Below are positions 54,751-64,000 of a stretch of 64,000 bases of DNA, piece after piece. Position 1 is the first letter of the stretch. Every line of letters begins with the position of its first letter. A program made the translations under genes and the position numbers. The DNA is from Chlorella sorokiniana (Eukaryota > Chlorophyta > Trebouxiophyceae > Chlorellales > Chlorellaceae): contig CP084611.1 in NCBI GenBank assembly GCA_025917655.1, positions 3,906,001-3,970,000 of the forward strand. Direction: 5' to 3'. Under the pieces are notes generated by a model that was not told the DNA's origin, did no database searches, and saw only the letters and a program-made list of their open reading frames with translations.

Positions 54751-57700
54751 CGCCTGAGCCTGGAAGGGGACGACGGGTAAGCGAGGGCAAGCCAGCTGGC
54801 GCTACAATGGCGAGCTGCTGGACTCGAATAACCCTGGGCGCGGAGCCACCCTGGACTCCTGCATCGCTCAAACATTACCTGGGCGGGTTTGTCTTGCTCC
54901 CCTTTCGGGAGGGCACAGCGGGCAACTGCAGAAAGCGGAGTCTGCTGAAGCTGGCGCTGCTTCAGAGAGAATCTCAATGTTGTAGATTTACGGGTTTTAG
55001 CGGAAGAGTGTGATCTATGATGCTGATGTACCGGTCCAAGAAGGCAAGCTGCCGTGCTGGCGGCGCACAACCTGGATCACCTAACCGTAGGCAGCATGCA
55101 GCTTGCAGGGTGAGCGCAGCAGAAGCCATGTAGGGGCGGCAGGCACCAGTGGATGTCTGGCTGCGGTTTACACGAGTGGGTGCGCGTGGTACATGAGCTG
55201 CTGGTGAGATCCGGCAAGAGAGAAAGTGGGAATGTGTGCACAAAATGCGGTTTCATTTGGTTGATCGGAAGGAGGGACATGGGGCAAGCGCCTGAGCCTG
55301 GAAGGGGACGACGGGTAAGCGAGGGCAAGCCAGCTGGCGCTACAATGGCGAGCTGCTGGACTCGAATAACCCTGGGCGCGGAGCCACCCTGGACCTGCAT
55401 CGCTCAAACATTACCTGGGCGGGTTTGTCTTGCTCCCCTTTCGGGAGGGCACAGCGGGCAACTGCAGAAAGCGGAGTCTGCTGAAGCTGGCGCTGCTTCA
55501 GAGAGAATCTCAATGTTGTAGATTTACGGGTTTTAGCGGAAGAGTGTGATCTATGATGCTGATGTACCGGTCCAAGAAGGCAAGCTGCCGTGCTGGCGGC
55601 GCACAACCTGGATCACCTAACCGTAGGCAGCATGCAGCTTGCAGGGTGAGCGCAGCAGAAGCCATGTAGGGGCGGCAGGCACCAGTGGATGTCTGGCTGC
55701 GGTTTACACGAGTGGGTGCGCGTGGTACATGAGCTGCTGGTGAGATCCGGCAAGAGAGAAAGTGGGAATGTGTGCACAAAATGCGGTTTCATTTGGTTGA
55801 TCGGAAGGAGGGACATGGGGCAAGCGCCTGAGCCTGGAAGGGGACGACGGGTAAGCGAGGGCAAGCCAGCTGGCGCTACAATGGCGAGCTGCTGGACTCG
55901 AATAACCCTGGGCGCGGAGCCACCCTGGACTCCTGCATCGCTCAAACATTACCTGGGCGGGTTTGTCTTGCTCCCCTTTCGGGAGGGCACAGCGGGCAAC
56001 TGCAGAAAGCGGAGTCTGCTGAAGCTGGCGCTGCTTCAGAGAGAATCTCAATGTTGTAGATTTACGGGTTTTAGCGGAAGAGTGTGATCTATGATGCTGA
56101 TGTACCGGTCCAAGAAGGCAAGCTGCCGTGCTGGCGGCGCACAACCTGGATCACCTAACCGTAGGCAGCATGCAGCTTGCAGGGTGAGCGCAGCAGAAGC
56201 CATGTAGGGGCGGCAGGCACCAGTGGATGTCTGGCTGCGGTTTACACGAGTGGGTGCGCGTGGTACATGAGCTGCTGGTGAGATCCGGCAAGAGAGAAAG
56301 TGGGAATGTGTGCACAAAATGCGGTTTCATTTGGTTGATCGGAAGGAGGGACATGGGGCAAGCGCCTGAGCCTGGAAGGGGACGACGGGTAGCGAGGGCA
56401 AGCCAGCTGGCGCTACAATGGCGAGCTGCTGGACTCGAATAACCCTGGGCGCGGAGCCACCCTGGACTCCTGCATCGCTCAAACATTACCTGGGCGGGTT
56501 TGTCTTGCTCCCCTTTCGGGAGGGCACAGCGGGCAACTGCAGAAAGCGGAGTCTGCTGAAGCTGGCGCTGCTTCAGAGAGAATCTCAATGTTGTAGATTT
56601 ACGGGTTTTAGCGGAAGAGTGTGATCTATGATGCTGATGTACCGGTCCAAGAAGGCAAGCTGCCGTGCTGGCGGCGCACAACCTGGATCACCTAACCGTA
56701 GGCAGCATGCAGCTTGCAGGGTGAGCGCAGCAGAAGCCATGTAGGGGCGGCAGGCACCAGTGGATGTCTGGCTGCGGTTTACACGAGTGGGTGCGCGTGG
56801 TACATGAGCTGCTGGTGAGATCCGGCAAGAGAGAAAGTGGGAATGTGTGCACAAAATGCGGTTTCATTTGGTTGATCGGAAGGAGGGACATGGGGCAAGC
56901 GCCTGAGCCTGGAAGGGGACGACGGGTAAGCGAGGGCAAGCCAGCTGGCGCTACAATGGCGAGCTGCTGGACTCGAATAACCCTGGGCGCGGAGCCACCC
57001 TGGACTCCTGCATCGCTCAAACATTACCTGGGCGGGTTTGTCTTGCTCCCCTTTCGGGAGGGCACAGCGGGCAACTGCAGAAAGCGGAGTCTGCTGAAGC
57101 TGGCGCTGCTTCAGAGAGAATCTCAATGTTGTAGATTTACGGGTTTTAGCGGAAGAGTGTGATCTATGATGCTGATGTACCGGTCCAAGAAGGCAAGCTG
57201 CCGTGCTGGCGGCGCACAACCTGGATCACCTAACCGTAGGCAGCATGCAGCTTGCAGGGTGAGCGCAGCAGAAGCCATGTAGGGGCGGCAGGCACCAGTG
57301 GATGTCTGGCTGCGGTTTACACGAGTGGGTGCGCGTGGTACATGAGCTGCTGGTGAGATCCGGCAAGAGAGAAAGTGGGAATGTGTGCACAAAATGCGGT
57401 TTCATTTGGTTGATCGGAAGGAGGGACATGGGGCAAGCGCCTGAGCCTGGAAGGGGACGACGGGTAAGCGAGGGCAAGCCAGCTGGCGCTACAATGGCGA
57501 GCTGCTGGACTCGAATAACCCTGGGCGCGGAGCCACCCTGGACTCCTGCATCGCTCAAACATTACCTGGGCGGGTTTGTCTTGCTCCCCTTTCGGGAGGG
57601 CACAGCGGGCAACTGCAGAAAGCGGAGTCTGCTGAAGCTGGCGCTGCTTCAGAGAGAATCTCAATGTTGTAGATTTACGGGTTTTAGCGGAAGAGTGTGA

Positions 57701-57973
57701 TCTATGATGCTGATGTACCGGTCCAAGAAGGCAAGCTGCCGTGCTGGCGGCGCACAACCTGGATCACCTAACCGTAGGCAGCATGCAGCTTGCAGGGTGA
57801 GCGCAGCAGAAGCCATGTAGGGGCGGCAGGCACCAGTGGATGTCTGGCTGCGGTTTACACGAGTGGGTGCGCGTGGTACATGAGCTGCTGGTGAGATCCG
57901 GCAAGAGAGAAAGTGGGAATGTGTGCACAAAATGCGGTTTCATTTGGTTGATCGGAAGGAGGGACATGGGGCA
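54751..57973. repeat. Tandem array of six 538-bp repeats
   Basis: Copies begin (cgcctgagcctggaagggga) at 54751, 55289, 55825, 56363, 56900 and 57438; the last ends at 57973 (ggggca). Spacings are 538, 536, 538, 537 and 538. Copy 2 lacks two bases (ggacctgcat instead of ggactcctgcat) and copy 4 lacks one (gggtagcg instead of gggtaagcg); otherwise the copies look identical. No transposase, LTR, tRNA or rRNA signature is seen in the unit. The minus strand has an open frame of ~146 codons per copy, broken by the copy-2 and copy-4 indels, so coding is doubtful. Confidence 0.95.
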
Positions 57974-58398
57974 CAAAATGAGATGGCATAGGGCAGCTGG
58001 CAAAAGCGCGCGCAAAAGATGGTACAACCGGGCGCAGAACACGCTGCGACGGCCGGGCTCCATGGCTCTAGTCAGCCGGTGGCGGCAAGGGACAAGTGAG
58101 AAATGCGCGAGTCAGCTGTGGACGCAGCTGGGGGAGGATACACCGGTCAAGGGCAGGAGCGGGCACAGCCGCGTTGGCCCCTCGAGAAAGGTTGGGTGTG
58201 GCCAAAGCGGCGTGCGGTGCCAGAGAAGGTTTGCAGTGTGGTGAATGCAGGAGGCACTCAAATCAAATACAAGGCGGCCCGCTCCTCAGAGCGGGCGGGC
58301 CAGGGGCGGCCGACCACCTGCCGTGCCTTCAAGGTCAGCCAGTCGCTGGATGCTTTTGGGAGGAACAGTGGTGAGGGCGATGGGGCCCAAAGCCGCTG
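57974..58398. other. Intergenic region beyond the tandem array
   Basis: 425 bases between the last repeat copy and the stop of the HNH gene (minus). Unique sequence; no gene, RNA or terminator motif recognised. Confidence 0.4.
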
Positions 58399-60057
58399 CT
58401 AGCTGGCGTGCTGCTGCTTCTTGGTCTTGCGCGTGAAGGGGACGATGTAGGCCTGCACGGGCCAACAGATGCTGATGTATGCAAGGACTGGCAAGGGCTC
58501 CGGTGCACGCAGGGCAACATGAGGCGCAACAGCGTCAGTTTCATGGCTGTGCAGTGGAACAAGCAAGCGCACCTGCCATTCCGGCGGCAGGGCGTCATGG
58601 CTTGATGACCCCACAAGCATGTGCAGGAGGAAGTCCATCTCGTGCATGGAGGGCTCCTGCAGCAAAGGGGGCCACCTTACTGGGTGCCTGACCAGTTCAT
58701 GGGCAGAGCGGGCCGTGGCGACGGCATGCAGCGCCCGCCAGAGGATGCTGCCCTGCCTTGCTCACCTTGGGCTGCTGGCGCAGCTTCCACCGCAGCTGCT
58801 CCAGAGACTTGTCGCCCTTCTTGCTGTTGCACGCGCTGCAGCAGGCTACAAGGTTGGTCCACGTGTTGCCGCCGCCCTTGCTCTGCAAACAGCATGCTGA
58901 AGCGGTTCACTAGCGCGTGTTGAGATGCGGCGGCACCCGCCCATCAAGCGTGCATCAGTCGGAACAACCGTACAGGGGGGGGGGCCACACCTGCGGCACC
59001 ACGTGGTCAATGGTGAGGTCGCGGGACGAGCCGCAGTACTGGCAGGAGTAGCGGTCGCGCAGCATGATGTTGGCGCGGTTGAGGGTCACGGCCTGCGCGT
59101 GGCGTGGTAGGCTGCGATGGCGACGCACGCGCAGCACGGCGGGCAGGTAGTACCTGCATGCCAGGGGAGACGGGGGCGGACGGGAGCAGGTGAGCGGGCG
59201 GCAGCCGACGCCACGAGGGTACCGCAAGCTGCGAGGCATGCTACAGTGCTGCCTGGGCAGCAGCCTGCACAGCAAGGCAACCATGGCAATATACCGCCAG
59301 TCTTGAGCCCGCCGTGCCCTACGCACTCGAGCTGCACGCTGCGCACGCTCTGCTCATAGTACTCCAGCACGTCGGCTTTGTCCATTAGGTCCAGGCAGAT
59401 GGCGCTGCAAGGGCACCAACCAGGCGGCACTTGAGCTTGTCTTCTATCAATGTGGGTGCATGTTGTGTGTGCGACGCTTTCAGAAAGCGGCCAGCAGCAC
59501 CACAGGAAAGCAGCATCGTGCTGCCAGCGAATGGGGCCCACTCACCGCTGCCAGTTGGCCACTCCCACGGGGCGGTACGTGCTGTCCAGCAGCAATGCCC
59601 TGTATCTGTTGAGCACGCTGAAGCCGCGATGGGGCGTGCTGGCATCAGGAGATGCATAGCTTGGCTCCGCAGAGGCTGCGACTGCAGGCTCGGCAGCGGC
59701 AGCCGCCGCCGTCGACGAGCTGGTGATAGCGCGCTCAGAGCCCATCTTGCGCCCTTTGGACACCCTGCAACGATGTTTGGGAACGAATAAGTTCTCGGCG
59801 ACTGCAGATGGCAACTGATCAGGGCGCAACCCCAGCCTATCCCCCACCTGCGGGGGCTCTGCCGCTGTCCTCTGTTGCTGGGCTTCGCAGAATCCCCAGC
59901 GGCAGAGGCCACGGTTCTCAGCTGGCAGCGCGCAAACATCCTCCCAGCGACCAAAGCCATTCAAGCGCGAGTCCGCTCCTCCGTGCCGTTTGGTGTCTGC
60001 CAAGGCGAGAGCGAACCGCGAAGGCTCAAGCTGGACGATAAGGGCGTGGCTGCGCAC
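58399..60057 (-). CDS. HNH endonuclease-domain protein
   Basis: Start taken at 60057 (MRSHALIVQLEPSRFALALA). The conserved part begins FSVLNRYRALLLDSTYRPVG, then AICLDLMDKADVLEYYEQSV and YYLPAVLRVRRHRSLPRHAQ. The HNH fold reads NIMLRDRYSCQYCGSSRDLT, IDHVVPQ, then after an intron SKGGGNTWTNLVACCSACNS with KKGDKS. The CxxC...DHxxP...N...CxxCNxxKG pattern is complete. A C-terminal exon gives EPSMHEMDFLLHMLVGSSSH; the short last exon ends AYIVPFTRKTKKQQHAS at 58399. Family knowledge: stand-alone HNH proteins with this YRPV/ADVLEYYE lead-in are widespread in cyanobacteria, algae and plants, and plastid versions are known; the exact role is poorly defined. The N-terminal ~100 residues may include missed introns. 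It is not associated with an intron or intein here. Confidence 0.8.
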
Positions 60058-60297
60058 TTGGTGGGGGCAGGCTAGGGCCTCAACAATTCCTGCAAGCAGC
60101 CAAAGGCCGAGTGGGGGCCCGCCACTGCAGCACAGACTTCCCTCACTGCAGGGCGTAAGGGGATCGCTTTCAGACGCGTGAGAGCCTGAAGAAACTCTTC
60201 ATGGCTTGCCTTCCATTCGGGCGCGCGAAACCCTCAAACTCATCACCTTCAATGATCCCATACTCGCATCCGTTCACGAGGCCCTTGTGGCCCATTC
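60058..60297. promoter_or_regulatory. Divergent promoter region, HNH / hydrolase
   Basis: About 240 bases between the assigned HNH start (minus) and hydrolase start (plus). Both start codons are tentative, so the true promoter may be longer or shorter. Confidence 0.35.
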
Positions 60298-61195
60298 ATG
60301 GAAGAGAGCGGGCACCTGGAGTTGCTGCTGGGCAAGAAGGCCAAACCTACGCCATATACTCTCAACCTTCCCCAATCAACGACAGCAGTGCCTCAATCCA
60401 CAGCCGTCTGCCTGCTGCATGGCGCTGGCGGCGATCACCGCAGCGGTCACCTCCCCGCCATAGCCGCGGCGTGCGCCGGCGCCGGCGTGCCCTGCCTGCG
60501 GTTCACCTGCCGGGAGGCAACCTGCAGCACCGCATTGCAGTTTGCGAGGCGGTGCTGGACAGGGCAGCAGCGGAGCTCCCGCGCTGCGGCACGTTGACCG
60601 CTGGATCATGGCAGGCCACTCTATGGGCGGGCGGGTTGCTTGCGCGGTGGCCTGCAGCACGTCGAGCGTGCTCGGCTGCATACTGCTGTCCTACCCGCTG
60701 CACCCACCGGGCAGGACGGATGAGCTGCGGGACGCGCTGCTCACAGCGGTGCAGCAGCCGCTGCTGCTGGTACGCGGCACCAAAGACCCGTTCAGCAAGG
60801 ACGAGCAGTGGGGTGCAGTGTTGCCGCGGCTGCGCAGCCGCGCCTGGCTGCAGCACAGCGTGGAGGGCGGTGACCATGCACTGAAGTTAGGCGGCGCCGG
60901 TGCCGCCAACCGCAGCCAGCAGGCCCTCCAGGATGTCAGTGCTGCGGTGCACGGCTTCATACAAAGCGTTCTGGCTGGCAACGAGGAGGGATCTTTGGGC
61001 AGTGTGGACAGAGTGGGGCGCAGCAGCCAGCAAGGGGGCCGAAGCCTGCCAAGCCCAAGCCGGCTGCCGGAGGCAAGCGCAGACAAGCTGAACGACCAAA
61101 AGCAGTCGGCACCAGCAAACGCCGCCGACAACAGGCTTGATGCCTTGCACTCATATCTGCCTGTCAGGCATGCGGCCCTGCTACCGTGTGGTTGA
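60298..61195 (+). CDS. Alpha/beta hydrolase, TEX30/KANL3-like
   Basis: Start taken at ATG 60298 (MEESGHLELLLGKKAKPTPY). The hydrolase core follows: TAVCLLHGAGGDHRSGHLPA (oxyanion region), AGAGVPCLRFTCRE, QHRIAVCEAVLDRAAAELPR, the nucleophile elbow HVDRWIMAGHSMGGRVACAV, then LGCILLSYPLHPPGRTDELR, PLLLVRGTKDPFSKDEQW (Asp) and HSVEGGDHALKL (His). The Ser-Asp-His triad is therefore complete. A Ser/Gln-rich tail ends at 61195. Two one-base slips, at about 60513 and 60578..60580, each again suggesting a missing G or C, divide the gene into three frames; all conserved pieces are present in order. Family knowledge: this branch of hydrolases lacks well-defined substrates. The gene has no visible intron after the start, unlike its neighbours. 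Confidence 0.75.
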
Positions 61196-61685
61196 TAGGC
61201 CGGTTTACATGGTGTCATTGCCGCAACGGGCACGGCCTGATCTAAGGAATCTAACCTAATGAAATGTGGTCAAACGAGCAGAGAAGCGTCTGATGGGGAG
61301 CACAAACAGCAGTTTGAGAGAGGAAGCAGGAGGCCCACAAACAAGAAAACGAATGGACAATCATAAGAAAACGGCGCCGATGCCGCGCATGTAAGTGCGG
61401 CGAGCAGGATACGCGAGGGCGGCGCACGCGCACAGACACTCTCACACACGCACACCAAAACATGCAGGCGGACGGTGCCAGTGGGCCGGAAAAGGGGGCA
61501 GGCGAGCCCGGTGCTGCTGCGTCATTCCTTCCATGCCGCGATAAAGAACCAGGCATGAGCTGAGCAGCAGCTAGAAGGTTGGTTGGGTGGCATGGGTTGG
61601 TTGATGGGGGAGGGAGGGGACCAGCTGCTGTGCGAGAAGGCTGAGGGATGTCTTTCCATCGCGCAAGTGACCACCGGCAGCCAGC
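61196..61685. other. Convergent 3' intergenic region
   Basis: 490 bases between the hydrolase stop (plus) and the HSP70B stop (minus). A minus-strand TGTAA lies at 61205..61209, about 480 bases past the HSP70B stop. Nothing else was recognised. Confidence 0.4.
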
Positions 61686-64000
61686 TTACTTCTTGTCGGA
61701 GTCGGTGAACTCTGCAGGGCGGGTGTGCAGGGGTGGCCAGCAGGTGGGCGCTCGCACAGCAGCAGCCGAAGGCTGAAGCGCAGGCTGAAGCGCTGGCAGG
61801 GGGCCGCTCGAGCCAACGGTCACACAAACCACGCTCAAGTGCGGCTCACCGGCGTCGATGACGTCGTCGCCCTTGGGCCCGCTGCTGCTGCGGCCGTCGG
61901 CGCCAGGTGCGGCGCCGCCCTGCTGCTGGCCGTACACAGCCTGGCCCAGCGCCATCACCTCCTTCTGCAGCTCCTCCATGGCAGCCTTGATCTGCAGGAG
62001 CGGGGCGGCGAGCGGCACCCGCACGGTGAGTCAGTGGGCGGGGTGCCAAGGCAGCGGGGGGGGCAGGCCCAGGGCCTGCACTGACATGGGAGCAGCCTGG
62101 GCGTGCGCCGCGCACGCCCGCCCAGCCCCCTGGGCCAGGCATGCACGCTAATTCCCCTCGCGTCGGGCTGCCCAGGCGCCGCGCCACCTCCCCGCACCTT
62201 GTCGGTGTCGTCCGAGGGGATGGCCTCCTTGAGGGCGGCGGCCTTGCCCTCCACCTTGGTCTTCACCTCCTCCGGCACCTTGTCCGCAAACTCCTTGAGC
62301 TGCTTCTCCGTCTGGTACACCAGCGAGTCGGCCTGGTTCTTGGTGTCAATCAGGTCGCGCGCCTTGCGGTCCTCTGCGGCGGCGAGAGGGGGTAGCGGGG
62401 CAGGGGTAACCAGGGAGTGAGGGGTGAGGGGAGGGCAGGGAGTGGGGAGGGCTGGGGGCGGAGCAGCATGCAAGCTGAGGCTGAGGTCAACAGCAGGCTG
62501 AGGTCAACAAGCTTGCACAAGCTGCAGCGACCCGCGGCAGAGCAGGTGCAGGCGGGGTGGTGCGTCGGCGGCGCGGCGGCGCACCCTCCGCGTTCTTCTC
62601 CGCGTCCTGACCATGCGCTCCACCTCGTCGGAGGGCAGCGTGGAGGCGCCCGTGATCTTGATGTCCTGCTTCTTGCCCGTGCCCTTGTCGGTGGCGGTGA
62701 CGCTGAGGATGCCGTTGGCGTCGATGTCGAAGCGCACCTCGATCTGGGGCACGCCGCGGCGCGGGCGGGATGCCATCCAGGCGGAAAGTGCCTGCGGGTG
62801 GGTGCGTGGGCGGGGGCCAGCGGGGCATGAAAGGGTTGCTGCAGGCAGCCGGCAGCAAAGGGCGAGGCAAACGACAGGCCCGCCAACTGCCCAGCCAGGC
62901 GTGACTCCCAAAGCCAGGGGGCCTCCCAACAACGACGAGGGCAGCGCCTCACCCAGCGACTTGTTGTCGCGCGCGAACTCGCGCTCGCCCTGCAGCACGT
63001 TGATCTCCACGCTGGTCTGGCCGTCGGCGGCGGTGGAGAAGGTCTCGGTCTTGCTGGTGGGCAGCGTGGTGTTGCGGGGGATGACCTTGGTGGACACGCC
63101 GCCCAGCGTCTCCAGGCCCAGGCTCAGAGGAGTCACGTCGAGCAGCACGATGTCGGACACCTCGCCCGCCAGCACGCCGCCCTGCACCGCGGCGCCCAGC
63201 GCCACCACCTCGTCGGGGTTCACCGTCACGTTGGGCTTCTTGTGGCTGATCTTCTCCACCAGCTCCTGCGGGGGGCGGGGCGGGAGGCGGTAGGGGTCGG
63301 GGGCGAACCATGCGTGGAGGGCAGGCGCTGGGTGCGGGTCACGCCGAGGCTCAGGGCCGGTAAAGCCGGTAAAACAGTGGGGGGTGGGAGGGCCGGCGAC
63401 TAAGCCCCGGCCCCGCCCACACCGCCACGCCGGCTCAACCCTGCCTCGACCCCGCCTCACCTGCACCGCGGGAATGCGGGTGGAGCCGCCCACCAGGATG
63501 ACCTCATCAATGTCCTCGTACTTGAGCTTAGCGTCCTGCTCGGGTAAGGGGCGCGGGAGGGGAGGGCAGCGGGGGTGAGGCGGGCGATGAGATTGAAGGG
63601 CAGGGACACAGACCAGTTCAGCAGTAGCAGCGCAGCTGCTGCTGGGTTTGCAGCCCCCCCCCCCTGACTCGCACCCACCTTGAGCGCCTGCTCCACCGGC
63701 ACGCGGCAGCGCTCCAGCAGGTCGGAGCACAGCTGCTCGAACTTCGAGCGGCTCAGCTGGGTGTCGATGTGCTTGGGGCCGTCGGCGGTGGCAGTGATGA
63801 AGGGCAGGGAGATGGAGGTCTGGCTGGTGGCCGACAGCTCAATCTTGGCCTTCTCGGCGGCCTCCATGAGCCGCTGCAGCGCCTGGCGGTCCTTGCGCAG
63901 GTCCAGCCCCTCCGCCTTCTGGAAGTCCTCCGCAAGCCAGTCCACGATGCGCTTGTCAAAGTCATCGCCGCCCAGGTGGGTGTCGCCCGAGGTGGACAGC
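61686..64000 (-). CDS. HSP70B: Plastid Hsp70 (DnaK-type), 5' part beyond the window
   Basis: The window enters in the nucleotide-binding domain ([20 protein letters not shown]), continues [20 protein letters not shown], and across an intron [20 protein letters not shown] (phosphate loop). The substrate domain reads [80 protein letters not shown], and [20 protein letters not shown]. The lid is [20 protein letters not shown] and [20 protein letters not shown]. The C-terminus, GDDVIDA joined over an intron to EFTDSDKK, is the plastid/cyanobacterial DnaK ending; cytosolic (EEVD) and ER (HDEL) tails are absent. Family knowledge: stromal Hsp70 drives protein import and folding with J-proteins and GrpE. 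The last coding exon supplies only about eight residues. No broken frame was noticed. Confidence 0.93.

Noticed and set aside
54811-54850. TTCGAGTCC on the minus strand of the repeat unit as a tRNA B box (tRNA or SINE array)
   Set aside because: Flanking bases do not form a T-arm stem, and no acceptor stem or A box fits at the right distance.
54751-57973. Open frames of ~146 and ~110 codons repeated in each 538-bp unit, as a multicopy gene family
   Set aside because: The copies are identical, so conservation carries no coding signal. The 2-base and 1-base gaps in copies 2 and 4 break the frames, and no domain or targeting feature is present.
58955-59326. The HNH domain as a homing endonuclease or part of a mobile intron
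   Set aside because: The domain sits in a multi-exon nuclear gene with a conserved lead-in typical of stand-alone algal/plant HNH proteins. No group I/II intron or intein surrounds it.
501-60580. Programmed ribosomal frameshifting or pseudogenes to explain the frame breaks
   Set aside because: The breaks occur in many unrelated housekeeping genes, always with one base missing and mostly at C/G runs, and no slippery heptamer plus structure recurs. Sequence error is simpler.
1-64000. tRNA, rRNA, snRNA or virus-derived segments
   Set aside because: A by-eye scan for T-arm motifs and conserved rRNA strings in the longer non-coding stretches found none, and no viral hallmark protein was seen. 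A covariance-model search would be needed to exclude them fully.

Overview
The window is nuclear DNA from a GC-rich, intron-dense green alga. It most resembles a trebouxiophyte of the Chlorella/Micractinium type. The evidence is the many short GT-AG introns (often GTGAG...CTGCAG), TGTAA polyadenylation signals, Ala/Gln/Gly-rich linkers, and several plastid proteins with transit-peptide-like N-termini (CtpA, plastid Hsp70, TOC34, a ferredoxin, ABC1K). Because genes are split by introns, all gene limits are exon-chain spans. Splice sites were checked by hand only where stated.

Layout. 1-2487 (+) is the 3' part of a PCF11-like mRNA 3'-end factor. 2673-4225 (-) is a DNAJC8-type spliceosomal J-protein, head to head with a plastid-type J-protein (4788-6763, +). 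7280-9048 (-) is an NAD(P)HX dehydratase. 9566-10794 (-) is a coiled-coil protein. 11045-16192 (+) is an ABC1K atypical kinase. 16514-17773 (-) is a PQ-loop/MPDU1-like membrane protein. 17952-19324 (-) is a PUB-domain protein. 20088-21857 (+) is an F-box/LRR protein. 22613-23265 (-) is an unrecognised protein. 24081-30606 (+) is a large URB2-like nucleolar ribosome-biogenesis protein. 31607-33437 (+) is a secreted-looking Cys-repeat/ShK-domain protein, followed by a CE4 polysaccharide (chitin) deacetylase (33920-36338, +). 36440-38552 (-) is a second F-box/LRR protein. 38690-42226 (+) is the lumenal C-terminal processing protease. 43351-45408 (+) is a CBM48 starch/glycogen-binding protein. 46396-49176 (-) is the TOC34 GTPase, beside an AKR2-like STI1/ankyrin protein (49614-51367, -). 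51704-53014 (+) is a [2Fe-2S] ferredoxin. 53103-54712 (-) is an aldo-keto reductase. 54751-57973 is an array of six 538-bp tandem repeats. 58399-60057 (-) is an HNH endonuclease-domain protein. 60298-61195 (+) is an alpha/beta hydrolase. 61686-64000 (-) is plastid HSP70B, running off the right edge.

How the genes relate. These are unlinked housekeeping genes, not an operon, but plastid biogenesis is strongly represented: import receptor (TOC34), its candidate targeting chaperone (AKR2-like), stromal Hsp70, a plastid J-protein, the D1-processing protease, an ABC1K kinase and a ferredoxin. The Cys-repeat and deacetylase genes form a same-strand pair that looks directed to the cell wall or secretory route.

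The main oddities are five. (1) The six-copy 538-bp array ends 39 bp upstream of the aldo-keto reductase start codon. (2) The Cys-repeat gene has one 23-residue repeat per phase-0 exon, and very recent exon+intron duplications carry GC-AG introns. (3) A 15-nt microexon lies inside the catalytic core of the ABC1K kinase. (4) Strong inverted repeats lie at 23310-23394. (5) Reading frames break recurrently by exactly one missing base at C or G runs in at least ten genes, which points to homopolymer undercalls in the assembly rather than to pseudogenes.
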